Shown in pieces: positions 53,201 to 64,000 of a DNA stretch of 64,000 bases (positions are counted from its first letter, which is position 1; every line of letters begins with the position of its first letter). The stretch spans positions 806,001 to 870,000 of the forward strand of contig NW_027480567.1 in assembly GCF_051401765.1 (NCBI RefSeq), written 5' to 3'. The translations under genes and the position numbers were made by a program. The notes under the pieces are model-generated. The model saw nothing but the letters and a program-made list of their open reading frames with translations, made no database searches and was not told the DNA's origin. This DNA is from Calliopsis andreniformis (taxonomy: Eukaryota > Arthropoda > Insecta > Hymenoptera > Andrenidae).

Positions 53201-53997
53201 TATTGAGGATTGACGATTGACGATTGAGGATTGAGTATTGAGAATTGAGGTTTGAATGTTGAGGACTGAGTGTTGAGGGTTGAGTGATGAGAATTGATGT
53301 TTGTGGATAGAGGTTTGAAGATTGCAGATTGAGTATTGAGTATTGAAAACTGTGAATTGAGGATATTCTATTGAGGATTGAGGATTGACAACTGATTGTT
53401 GAGGACTGGTGGCCGAAGACTGAGGTTTCAGGATTGAGGATTCAGAATTGAGGTTTGAGGGCTGAGGATTGAGGATTGAAGATTGAGTATTGTGGATTGA
53501 AGATTGAGTTTTGAGGATTGAGGATTGAAGATTGAGGATGAGTGCTGAGGGTTGAGGATTGAGGTTTGAGGACTGAGGACTGAGGATTGAGGGTTGAGGA
53601 TTGAGGATTGAAGATTGAGTATGAGGTATTGAGGATTGAAGAATGAGGATTGAGGATTGAGGATTGAGGATTGAGAATTGAGGATTGAAGAATGAGGATT
53701 GAGGATTGAGGATTGAGGATTGAGTATTGAAGATTGAGTATTGAGGATTGAAGTATGAGGATTGGGAATTCAGGATTGAGAATTGAGGATTCAGGATTGA
53801 GGATTGAATATTGAGGATTCGGTATTGAGGATTGAAGAATGAGGATTGAGGATTCAGGATTGAGGATTGAGGATTGCACATTGAGTATTGAGGATTGAAG
53901 ATTGAGGATTGAGGATTGAGCATTGAGGATTGAGGATTGAGGATTGAAGATAGAGTATTGAGGATTGAAGATTGAGGATTGTGGATTGAGGATTGAG
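50287..53997 (+). repeat. 3.8-kb tandem duplication, copy B (about 3,711 bp)
   Basis: It is nearly identical to copy A except for a 112-bp (16 heptamer) loss near 52,690 and scattered substitutions. After 53,997 the sequence continues as an array block that resembles 41.3-41.5 kb (offset 12,665). Confidence 0.84.
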
Positions 53998-56157
53998 GAT
54001 TGAGGATTGAAGATTGAGGATTGGGTATTGAGGACTGAAGGTTGAGGACTCAGGATTGAGGATTCAGAATTGAGGTTTGATGACTGAGGATTGAGGATTG
54101 AAGATTGAGTATTGAGGGTTGAGGGTTGAGGATTGAAGATTGAGGATTGAGGGTTGAGGATTGAGGATGAGGGCTGAGGGTTGAGGATTGAGGTTTGAGG
54201 TCTCAGGACTGAGGATTGAGGATTGAGAATTGAGGATTGAGGATTGAGGATTGAAGATTGAGGATTGGGTATTGAGGATTGAGGAGTGAGGATTGAGGAT
54301 TGAGGATTGAGGATTGAGGATTGAGGATTGAAGGTTGAGTATTGAGGATTGAAGACTGACGATTGAGGATTGAGGATTGAGGATTGAGGATTGAGGATTG
54401 AGGATTGAGGATTGAGGATTGAGGTTTGATGACTGTGGATTGAGGATTGAAGATTGAGTATTGAGGGTTGAGGATTGAGGATTGAAGATTGAGGATTGAG
54501 GATTGAGGATTGAAGATTGAGTACTGGGTATTGAGGATTGAAGTATGAGGATTGAAGATTGAGGAGTGAGGATTGAGAATTGAGGATTGAGGACTGAGGA
54601 CTGAGGATTGAGGATTGAGAACTGAGGATTGAGGACTGAGGATTGAAGACTGAGTATTGGGTATTGACGATTGAAGAATGAGGATTGAAGATTGAGGATT
54701 GGGGATTGAGAGTTGAGGATTGAGGATTGAGGAATGAAGATTGATGATTGGGTATTGAGGATTGAAGAATGAGGATTGAGGATTGAGGATTGAGGATTGA
54801 GGATTGAATATAGAGTATTGAGGATTGACGATTGACGATTGAGGATTGAGGATTGAGAATTGAGGATTGAATATTGAGGACTGTGTGTTGAGGGTTGAGT
54901 GATGAGAATTGATGTTTGTGGATAGAGGTTTGAAGATTGCAGATTGAGTATTGAGTATTGAAAACTGTGAATAGAGGATATTCTATTGAGGATTGAGGAT
55001 TGACAACTGATTGTTGAGGACTGAGGCCGAGGATTGAGGTTTCAGGATTGAGGATTCAGAATTGAGGTTTGAGCGCTGAGGATTGAGGATTGAAGATTGA
55101 GTATTGTGGATTGAAGATTGTGGATTGAGGATTGAGGATTGAGGATTGAGGATTGAGGATTGAAGATTGAGGATTGGGGACTGAGTGTTGAGGGTTGAGT
55201 GATGAGAATTGATGTTTGTGGATAGAGATTTGAGGATTGCAGATTGAGTATTGCGTATTGAAAGCTCTGAACAGAGGATATTCAATTGAGGATTGAGGAT
55301 TCAGGATTGAGGTTTGAGGACTGAGGACTGAGGATTGAGGATTGAGGATTGAAGAGTGAGGATTGAAGATTGAGGATTGGGTATCGAGGATTGAAGAATG
55401 AGGATTGAGGATTGAGGATTGAGGATTGAAGAGTGAGGATTGTGGATTGAGGATTGAGGATTGAGGATTGAAGATTGAGTAATGAGGATTGAAGGCTGAC
55501 GATTGAGGATTGAGGGTTGAGTATTGAGGATTGAGGACTGAAGATTGTATATTGATGATTGAAGATTGAGGATTGAGGATTGAGGGTTGTGGATTGAAGT
55601 TTGAGGTCTGAGGACTGAGGATTGAGGATTGAGAATTGAGGATTGAGGATTGAGGATTGAAGATTGAGGATTGGGTATTGAGGATTGAAGAGTGAGGATT
55701 GAGGATTGAGGATTGAGGATTGAGGATTGAGGATTGAAGGTTGAGTATTGAGGATTGAAGACTGACGATTGAGGATTGAGGATTGAGGATTGAGGATTGA
55801 GGATTGAGGATTGAGGTTTGATGACTGTGGATTGAGGATTGAAGATTGAGTATTGAGGGTTGAGGATTGAGGATCGAAGATTGAGGATTGAGGATTGAGG
55901 ATTGAAGATTGAGTACTGGGTATTGAGGATTGAAGAATGAGGATTGAAGATTGAGGATTGAGGATTGAGAGTTGAGGATTGAGGATTGAGGATTGATGAT
56001 TGAGTATTGGGTATTGAGGATTGAAGAATGAGGATTGAGGATTGAGGATTGAGGATTGAGGATTGAATATTGAGTATTGAGGATTGACGATTGACCATTG
56101 AGGATTGAGGATTGAGAATTGAGGATTGAATATTGAGGACTGAGTGTTGAGGGTTGA

Positions 56158-59100
56158 GTGATGAGAATTGATGTTTGTGGGTAGAGGTTTGAAGATTGCA
56201 GATTGAGTATTGAGTATTGAAAACTGTGAATTGAGGATATTCTATTCAGTATTGAGGATTGACAGCTGACTGTTGAGGACTGAGGGCCGTAGACTGAGAA
56301 TTCAGGATTGAGGATTCAGAATTGAGGTTTGAGGACTGAGGATTGAGGATTGAAGATTGAGTATTGAGGATGGAAGATTGAGGATTGTGGATTGAAGATT
56401 GAGGATTGAGGAATGAGCATTGAGGATTGAGGATGAGTGCTAGATGGTTGAGGATTGAGGTTTGAGGACTGAGGACTGAGGATTGTGGATTGAGAATTGA
56501 GGATTGAGGATCGAGAATTGGAGATTGAGGACTGGGTATTGAGGATTGAAGAATGAGGGTTGAGGATTGAGGATTGAGGATTGAGGATTGAAGATTGAGA
56601 ATTGAGGATTGAAGACTGACGATTGAGGATTGAGGATTGAGGATTGAAGTTTGAGTATTGAGGATTGAAGATTGAGGGTTGAGGATTGAGGATTGAAGGT
56701 TGAGGATTTGGGACTGAGGATTGAAGATTGAGGATCGAGGATTGACGATTGAGGATTGAGGATTGAGGATGGAGGATTGAAGACTGAGGATTGGGTATTG
56801 AGAATTGACCATTGAGGATTGAGGGATGAGGATTGAGGATTGAGGATTGAGGATTGAAGATTGAATATTGATAATTGAAGATTGTGGATTGAGGATTGAG
56901 GGTTGTGGATTGAGGACGAGGACTGAGGGTCGAGTATTGATGTTTGAAGTATGAGGACTGAGGATTCAGGATTGAGAATTGAGGATTGAGGATTGAGGAC
57001 TGAAGATTGAGGATTCGGTATTGAGGATTGAAGAATGAGTATTGAGGATTGAGGATTGAGGATTGAGGATTGCAGATTCAGTATTGAGGATTGAGGATTG
57101 AGGATTGAGTATTGAGGATTGAGGATTGAGGATTGAAGATTGAGTATTGAGGATTGCAGATTGAGGATTAAGGATTGAGGATTGAGGATTGAGGATTGAA
57201 GATTGCGGATAGGGGATTGAGGATTGAAGATTGAGGATTCAGGATTGACGATACAGAATTGAGGTTTGAGGACTGAGGATTGAGGATTGAAGGTTGAGGA
57301 TTGAGGATTGAAGATTGAGGATTGAGGATTGAGGATGAGGGCTGAGGATTGAGGATCGAGGTTTGAGGGCTGAGGACTGAGGATTGAGGATTGAGAATTG
57401 AGGATTGAGGATTGAGGATTGAAGATTGAGGATTGGGTATAGAGGATTGAAGAATGACGATTGTGGATTGAGAATGGGGGATTGAGGATTGAGGATTGAA
57501 GATTGATTATTGAGGATTGAAGGCAGACGTTTGAGTATTGAGGATTGAGGATTGATGATTGAGGATTGAGCGTTGGGGATTGAGAATTGAGGATTGAGGA
57601 TTGAAGATTGGGTATTGAGGGTTGAAGATTGAGGATTGAGGACTGAGGATTGAGGATTGACGATGAGGGCTGAGGGTTGAGGGTTGAGGTTTGAGGATTG
57701 AGGACTGAGGATTGAGGATTGAGAATTGAGGATTGAGGAATGAGGATTGTGGATTGAGGATTGAGTATTGAGGATTGAAGTTTGAGTATTGAGTATTGAA
57801 GATTGAGTATTGAGGATTGAGTGTTGAGGATTGAGGATTGAGGATTGAGGGTTGAGGTTTGAAGATTGAGGATTGGGGACTGAGTATAGAGGGTTGAGTG
57901 ATGAGAATTGACGTTTGTGTATAGAGATCTGAAGATTGCAGATTGAGTATTGAGTATTGAAAACTGTGAATTGAGGATGTTCTATTGAGGATTGAGGACT
58001 GACAACTGACTGTTAGGACTCAGGGCTGAAGGTTGAGGATTCAGGATTGAGGATTCAGGAATGAGGTTTGAGGACTGAGGATTGAGGATTGAGGATTGAG
58101 GATTGGAGATTGAGGATTGGGGACTCAGTGTTGAGGGTTGAGTGATGAGAATTGATGTTTGTGGATAGAGATTTGAAGATTGGAGTTTGAGTATTGAGTA
58201 TTGAAAGCTGTGAATTGATGATATGCTATTGAGGATTGAGGATTGATAACTGATTGTTGAGGACTGAGGGCTGAAGATTGAGGATTCAGGATTGCGGATT
58301 CAGGATTGAGGTTTGAGGACTGAGGATTGAGGATTGAAGATTGAAGATTGGGTATTGCGGATTGAACATTGAGGGCTGAGGATTAAGGATTGAGGATTGA
58401 GGATTGAGGATTGAAGATTGAATATTGATGATTGAAGATTGAGGACTGAGGATCGAAGATTGAGGATTGGGTATTGAGGATCGAAGTATGAGGATTGAGG
58501 ATTGAGGATTGAGGATTGAGTGTTGGGGATTGAGAATTGAGGATTGAGGATTGAAGATTGAGTATTCAGGATTGGACATTGACGACTGAGGATTGAGTAT
58601 TGAGGATCGAGAATTGAGGATTGAGGATTGAAGATTGAGGGTTGAGGATTGAGGATTGAAGATTGAGGATTTGGGACTGAGGATTGAAGATTGAGGATCG
58701 AGGATTGAGGATTGAGGATTGAGGATTGAGGATTGGGGATTGACGATGAGGGCTGAGGGTTGAGGATTGAGGTTTGAGGATTGAGGACTAAGGATTGAAG
58801 ATTGAGAATTGAGGATTGAGGATTGAGGATTGAAGGTTGAGTATTGGGTATGGAGGATTGAAGAATGAGGATAGAAGATTGAGGATTGACTATTGAGAAT
58901 TGAGGATTGAGGATTGAGGATTGAAGATTGAGGATTGCTTATTGAGGATTGAAGAATGAGGATTAAGGATTGAGGATTGAGGATTGAATACTGAGGACTG
59001 AGTGTTGAGGGTTGAGTGATGAGAATTGATGTCTGTGGATAGAGGTTTGAATATCGCAGATTGAGTATTGAGTATTGAAAACTGTGAATTGAGGATATTC

Positions 59101-62100
59101 TATTGAGTATTGAGGATTGACAACTGATTGTTGAGGACTGAGGGCCGTAGATTGAGAATTCAGGATTGAGGATTCAGAATTGAGGTTTGAGGACTGAGGA
59201 TTGAGGATTGAAGATTGAGTATTGAGGATTGAAGATTGAAGATTGAGGATTTGGGACTGAGGATTGAAGATTGACGATTGAGGATTGAGGATTGAGGATT
59301 GAGGATTGAACATTGAGTACTGAGTGTTGAGGGTTGAGTGATGAGAATTGATGTTTGTGGATAGAGGTTTGAAGATTGCAGATTGAGTATTGAGTATTGA
59401 AAACTCAGAACTGAGGATATTCTATTGAGGATTGAGGATTGACAATTGATTGTTGAGGTCTGAGGGCCGAAGATAGAGGGTTCAGGATTAAGGATTCATA
59501 ATTGAGGTTTGAGGACTGAGGATTGAGGATTGAAGATGGAGTATTGAGGATTGAAGATTGAGGATTGAGGATTGAAGATTGAGGATTGGGTATTGAGGAT
59601 TGAAGAATGAGGATTGAGGAATGAGTATTGAGGATTGAGGATTGTGTATTGAAGATTGAGTATTGAGGATTGAATGCTGACGATTGAGGATTGAGGATTG
59701 AGGATTGAGTATTGAGGATTGAGGATTGAGGATTGAGGATTGAGGATTGAGGATTGAGGATTGAGGATTGAGGATTGGGGATTGACGATGAGGGCTGAGG
59801 GTTGAGGATTGAGGTTTGAGGATAGAGGACTAAGGATTGAGGATTGAGAATTCAGGATTGAGGATTGAGGATTGAAGATTGAGTATTGGGTATTGAGGAT
59901 TGAAGAATGAGGATTGAAGATTGAGGATTGACTATTGAAAATTGAGGATAGAGGATTGAGGATTGAAGATTGAGGATTGGGGATTGAAGGTTGAATATTC
60001 AGGATTGGAGATTGACGATTGAGGATTGAGGATTGAGTATCGAGGATTGAGGATTGAGGATTGAGAGTTGAGGATTGAGGATTGGATATTGACTACTGAG
60101 GATTGAAGATTGAGGATTGAGGATTGAGGTTAGAGGATTGACGATGAGGGCTGAGGGTTGAGGATTGAGGTTTGAGGACTGAGGACTGAGGATTGAGGAT
60201 TGAGGATTGAGGAATGAGGATTGAGGATTGAGGATTGAGGATTGAGGATTGAAGATTGAGGATTGAGGATTGAAGATTGAGTATTGAGGGTTGAAGATTG
60301 ATGATTGAGGTTTGGGGACTGAGGATTGAGGATTGAGGATTGAGGATTGAGGATTGAGGATTGAGGATTGAGGATTGAGGATTGAGGATTGAAGATTGAT
60401 GATTGAGGTTTGGGGACTGAGGATTGAGGATTGAGGATTGAGGATTGAGGATTGAGGATTGAGGATTGAGGATTGAGGATTGAGTGTTGAGGATTGAACT
60501 TTGAGGATTGGGTATCGCGGATTGAACATTGAGGATTGAGGATTGATAATTGAGTATTGACGATTGAGGACTGAAGATTGTATATTGATGATTGAAGATT
60601 GAGGGTTGAGGACTGAGGGTTGTGGATTGAGGACGAGGACTGAGGGTTGAGTATTGATGTTTGAGGTCTGAGGACCGAGGATTGAGGATTGAGAATTGAG
60701 GATGGAGTATTGAGGATTGAAGATTGAGGATAGGGTATTGAGGATTGAAGAATGAGGATTGAGGATTGAGGATTGAGGATTGAGGAATGAAGACTGAGGA
60801 TTGAGGATTGAGGATTGAGGATTGAAGATTGAGTATTGAGGATTGAAGATTGAGGATTGAGGATTGAGGATTGAGGATTGAGGATTGAAGATTGAGTACA
60901 GGGTACTGAGTGCTGAGGGTTGAGTGATGAGAATTAATGTTTGTGGATAGGGACTTGAAGATTGCAGATTGAGTATTGCGTATTGAAAACACGGAACTGA
61001 GGATATTCTATTGAGGATTGAGGATTGACAACTCATTGTTGAGGACTGAGGGCCGAAGAATTAAGATTCAGGATTGAGGATTCAGGATTGAGATTTGAGG
61101 ACTGAGTATTGAGGTTTGAGGATTGAGGATTGAGCATTAAGGATTGAAGTTTGAGGATTGGGTATCGCGGATTGAACAGTGAGGATTGAGGATTGATAAT
61201 TGAGTATTGAGGATTGAGTACTGAAGGTTGTATATTGATGATTGAAGATTGAGGATTGAGGATTGAGGTTTGTGGATTGAGGACGAGGACTGAGAGTTGA
61301 GTATTGATGTTTGAGGTCTGAGGACCGAGGATTGAGGATTGAGAATTGAGGATTGAGTATTGAGGATTGAAGATTGAGGATTGGGTATTGAGGATTGAAG
61401 AATGAGGATTGAGGATTGAGGATTGAGGATTGAGGAATGAAGATTGAGGATTGAGGATTGAGGATTGAGGATTGAGGATTGAAGATTGAATATTGAGGTT
61501 TGAAGATTGAGTATTGAGGATTGAAGATTGATGATTGAGGTTTGGGGACTGAGGATTGAGGATTGAGGATTGAGGATTGAGGATTGAGGATTGAGGATTG
61601 AGGATTGAGGATTGAGTATTGAGGATTGAACTTTGAGGACTGGGGATCGCGGATTGAACATTGAGGATTGAGGATTGATAATTGAGTATTGACGATTGAG
61701 GACTGAAGGTTGTATATTGATGATTGAAGAATGAGGATTGAGGATTGAGGGTTGTGGATTGAGGACGAGGACTGATGGTTGTGTATTGATGTTTGAGGTC
61801 TGAGGACCGAGGATTGAGGATTGAGAATTGTGGATTGAGTATTGAGGATTGAAGGTGAGGATTGGGTATTGAGGATTGAAGAGTGAGGATTGAGGATTGA
61901 GGATTGAGGATTGAGGAATGAAGATTGAGGATTGAGGATTGAGGACTGAGTATTGAAGATTGAGTATTGAGGATTGAAGATTGAGGATTGAGGATTGAGG
62001 ATTGAGGATTGAGGATTGAAGATTGACGATAGGGGACTGAGTGTTGAGGGTTGAGTGATGAGAATTGATGTTTCTGGATAGAGACTAGAAGATTGCAGAT

Positions 62101-64000
62101 TGAGTATTGCGTATTGAAAACTCTGAACTGAGGATATTCTATTGAGGATTGAGGATTGACTACTCATTGTTGAGGACTGAGGGCCGAAGAATTAAGATTC
62201 AGGATTGAGGATTCAGGATTGAGATTTGAGGACAGAGTATTGAGGTTTGAGGATTGAGGATTGAGGATTGAAGATTGAGGATTGGGTATTGATCATTGAA
62301 CATTGAGGATTGAGGGATGAGGATTGAGGATCGCGTATTGAGGATTGAGGATTGAATTATGATGATTGAAGATTGAGGATTGACGGTTGTGTATTGAGGA
62401 CGAGGACTGAGGGTTGAGTATTGATGTTTGAAGTATGAGGATTGGGAATTCAGGATTGAGAATTGAGGATTCAGGATTGAGGATTGAAGATTGAGGATTG
62501 GGTATTGAGGACTTAAGGTTGAGGATTCAGGATTGAGGATTCAGAATTGAGGTTTGATGGCTGAGGATTGAGGATTGAAGATTGAGTATTGAGGGTTGAG
62601 GATTGAGGATTGAAGATTGAGGATTGACGGTTGAGGATTGAGGATGAGGGCTGAGGGCTGAGGGTTGTGGATTGAGCTTTGAGGACTGAGGACTGAGGAT
62701 TGAGGATTGAGAATTGAGAATTGAGGATTGAGGATTGAAGATTGAGTATTGGGCATTGAGGATTGAAGACTGAGTATTGAGGATTGATTGTTGAGGATTG
62801 AAGATTGAGGATTGAGGTTTGGGGACTGAGGATTGAGGATTGAGGATCGAGGATTGAGGATTAAGCATTGAGGATTGAGTATTGAGGATTGAACATTGAG
62901 GATTGGGTATCGCGGATTGAACATTGAGGATTGAGGATTGAGGATTGAGTATTGAGGATTGAGGACTGAAGATTGTATATTGATGATTGAAGATTGAGGA
63001 TTGAGGATTGAGGGTTGTGGATTGTGGACGAGGACTGAGGGTTGAGTATTGATGTATGAGGTATGAGGATCGAGGATTGAGGATTGAGATGTGGGGATTG
63101 AGGATTGAGGATTGAAGATTGGGGATTGGGTATTGAGGATTGAAGAATGAGGATTGAAGATTGAGGATTGAGGATTGAGAATTAAGGATTGAGGATTGAG
63201 GATTGAAGATTGAGAATTGGGTATTGACGATTGAAGAATGAGGATTAAGGATTGAGGATTGAGGATTGAGTATTGAAGATTGAGTATTGAGGATTGAAGT
63301 ATGAGGATTGGGAATTCAGGATTGAGAAATAAGGATTCAGGATTGAGGATTGAGGATTGAGGATTCGGTATTGAGGATTGAAGAATGAGGATTGAGGATT
63401 GAGGATTGAGGATTGAGTATTGAAGATTGAGTATTGAGGATTGAAGTATGAGGATTGGGAATTCAGAATTGAGAATTGAGGATTCAGGATTGAGGATTGA
63501 AGATTGAGGATTCGGTATTGAGGATTGAAGAATGAGGATTGAAGATTCAGGATTGAGGATTGAGGATTGCAGACTGAGTATTGAGAATTGAAGATTGAGG
63601 ATTGAGGATTGAGCATTGAGGATTGAGGATTGAGTATTGAAGATTGAGTATTGAGGATTGAAGATTGAGGATTGTGGATTGAGGATTGAGGATTGAGGAT
63701 TGCAGATCGAGTATTGAGGATTGAAGATTGAGGTTTGAGGATTGAGCATTGAGGATTGAGGATTGAGGATTGAGGATTGAGTATTGAGGATTGAGGATTG
63801 AATATTGAGTATTGAGGATGGACGATTGACGATTGAGGATTGAGGATTGAGAATTGAGGATTGAATATTGAGGACTGAGTGTTGAGGGATGAGTGATGAG
63901 AATTGATGTTTGTGGATAGAGGTTTGAAGATTGCAGATTGAGTATTGAGTATTGAAAACTGTGAATTGAGGATATTCTGTTGAGGATTGAGGATTGACAA
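56158..64000 (+). repeat. 31-kb heptamer segmental unit, copy 2 (partial)
   Basis: It is collinear with 25,199-38,050, but offsets step down from 30,959 to 29,583, 29,450, 29,052 and 25,950 bp. This copy therefore lacks blocks of 1,376, 133, 398 and 3,102 bp. Agreement between steps is close, with only scattered point differences. One example is AATTATGATG at about 62,355 where copy 1 has AATATTGATG. Confidence 0.82.

Larger units (their letters stand above)
25199..56157 (+). repeat. 31-kb heptamer segmental unit, copy 1
   Basis: Its start (module at 25,199 with the GTGGGTAGAG variant) recurs at 56,158, an offset of 30,959 bp. Collinear matches follow: 25,199-25,840 with 56,158-56,799; 27,218-28,240 with 56,801-57,823; about 28,380-30,750 with 57,830-60,200; about 31,150-32,080 with 60,200-61,132; and 35,182-38,050 with 61,132-64,000. 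Material at about 38-56 kb has no second copy in the window, because the second unit runs off the edge. Confidence 0.82.
22227..64000. repeat. Heptanucleotide satellite array, consensus GAGGATT
   Basis: The interval is continuous TGAGGAT heptamers with variants TGAAGAT, TGAGTAT, TGAGAAT, TGAGGTT, TGAGGAC, TGAGGGT, TCAGGAT, TGGGTAT and others. The + strand is G/A/T-rich and nearly free of C. Because 7 and 3 are coprime, three heptamers (21 bp) give one translation shared by all frames of a strand. The minus strand reads a repeating Ile-Leu-Asn-Pro-Gln-Ser-Ser, broken wherever TCA, CTA or TTA on + creates a stop. The + strand meets TGA in every frame. The array extends past the right edge. No non-heptameric island longer than a few bases was seen. 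Confidence 0.97.

Noticed and set aside
30482..54000. Many minus-strand frames of 100-660 codons rich in Asn, Gln and Ser, resembling prion-like or N/Q-rich proteins
   Set aside because: The 7-bp period gives an identical stop-free reading in all three minus frames, so overlapping frames with the same composition appear everywhere. They stop only where TCAGG-type variants occur. There is no frame-specific conservation.
25199..63999. CRISPR-like array (conserved module with variable spacers)
   Set aside because: The modules are about 135 bp, irregularly spaced from 240 bp to 3.2 kb, and the intervals are the same heptamer repeat, not unique spacers. No cas gene is present.
22227..64000. Telomere or interstitial telomeric repeat
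   Set aside because: GAGGATT is not TTTAGGG, TTAGGG, TCAGG or another telomeric repeat I know. Occasional TCAGG words are single-base variants of TGAGG within the heptamer array, and divergence is too high for an active telomere.

Overview
This 64 kb window holds no gene that I can support. It is two abutting satellite (tandem-repeat) arrays. Positions 1-22,226 are a degenerate hexanucleotide array with consensus CCATAG. Positions 22,227-64,000 are a degenerate heptanucleotide array with consensus GAGGATT (TGAGGAT in another phase). The change is abrupt, with no mobile element, unique spacer or inverted repeat between the arrays, and both arrays run off the window edges. I see no rRNA, tRNA, CRISPR array, insertion sequence, promoter or ordinary protein-coding gene. 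Kilobase-scale hierarchically duplicated satellites without genes are typical of eukaryotic heterochromatin (pericentromeric, subtelomeric or B-chromosome). I therefore infer a eukaryotic source, but nothing in the sequence fixes the taxon, and I do not recognise either monomer as belonging to a named species.

Hexamer array. The 6-bp unit is grouped into 9-, 15- and 21-bp words by inserted GCA triplets. These build subrepeats of about 420-450 bp, then segments of about 1.6 kb and 975 bp, and finally a higher-order repeat (HOR). HOR copies start at 132, 11,281 and 19,426. The first copy is 11,149 bp and the second 8,145 bp; the third is a truncated mosaic that ends at the junction. Length differences between copies come from nested gains or losses: a 1.6-kb duplication, 975- and 273-bp units, and 27- and 69-bp indels.

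Heptamer array. It is strongly strand-asymmetric, with almost no C on the + strand. It contains a roughly 31-kb segmental duplication (a unit beginning near 25,199 recurs at 56,158 and runs off the right edge), a perfectly abutting 3.8-kb tandem pair (46,475-50,286 and 50,287-53,997), and smaller nested duplications. A diverged module of about 135 bp recurs 33 times, always in the same orientation. It falls into four subtypes and is missing from the first 3 kb beside the junction. A second composite module carrying ATCGCGG recurs at least 14 times.

The very long open frames (for example 132-11,033 and 11,281-22,233 on +, 10,425-22,958 on -) are by-products of period arithmetic. The hexamer is a multiple of three and its codons lie at least two substitutions from any stop. 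The heptamer has an identical stop-free translation in all three minus frames. I treat them as non-coding. The most interesting content is therefore structural: the hierarchy, the conserved modules, the nearly unbroken triplet phase of the hexamer array, and the sharp satellite-satellite boundary. All shifts and coordinates were read by eye from recognisable variant words, not from a computed alignment.
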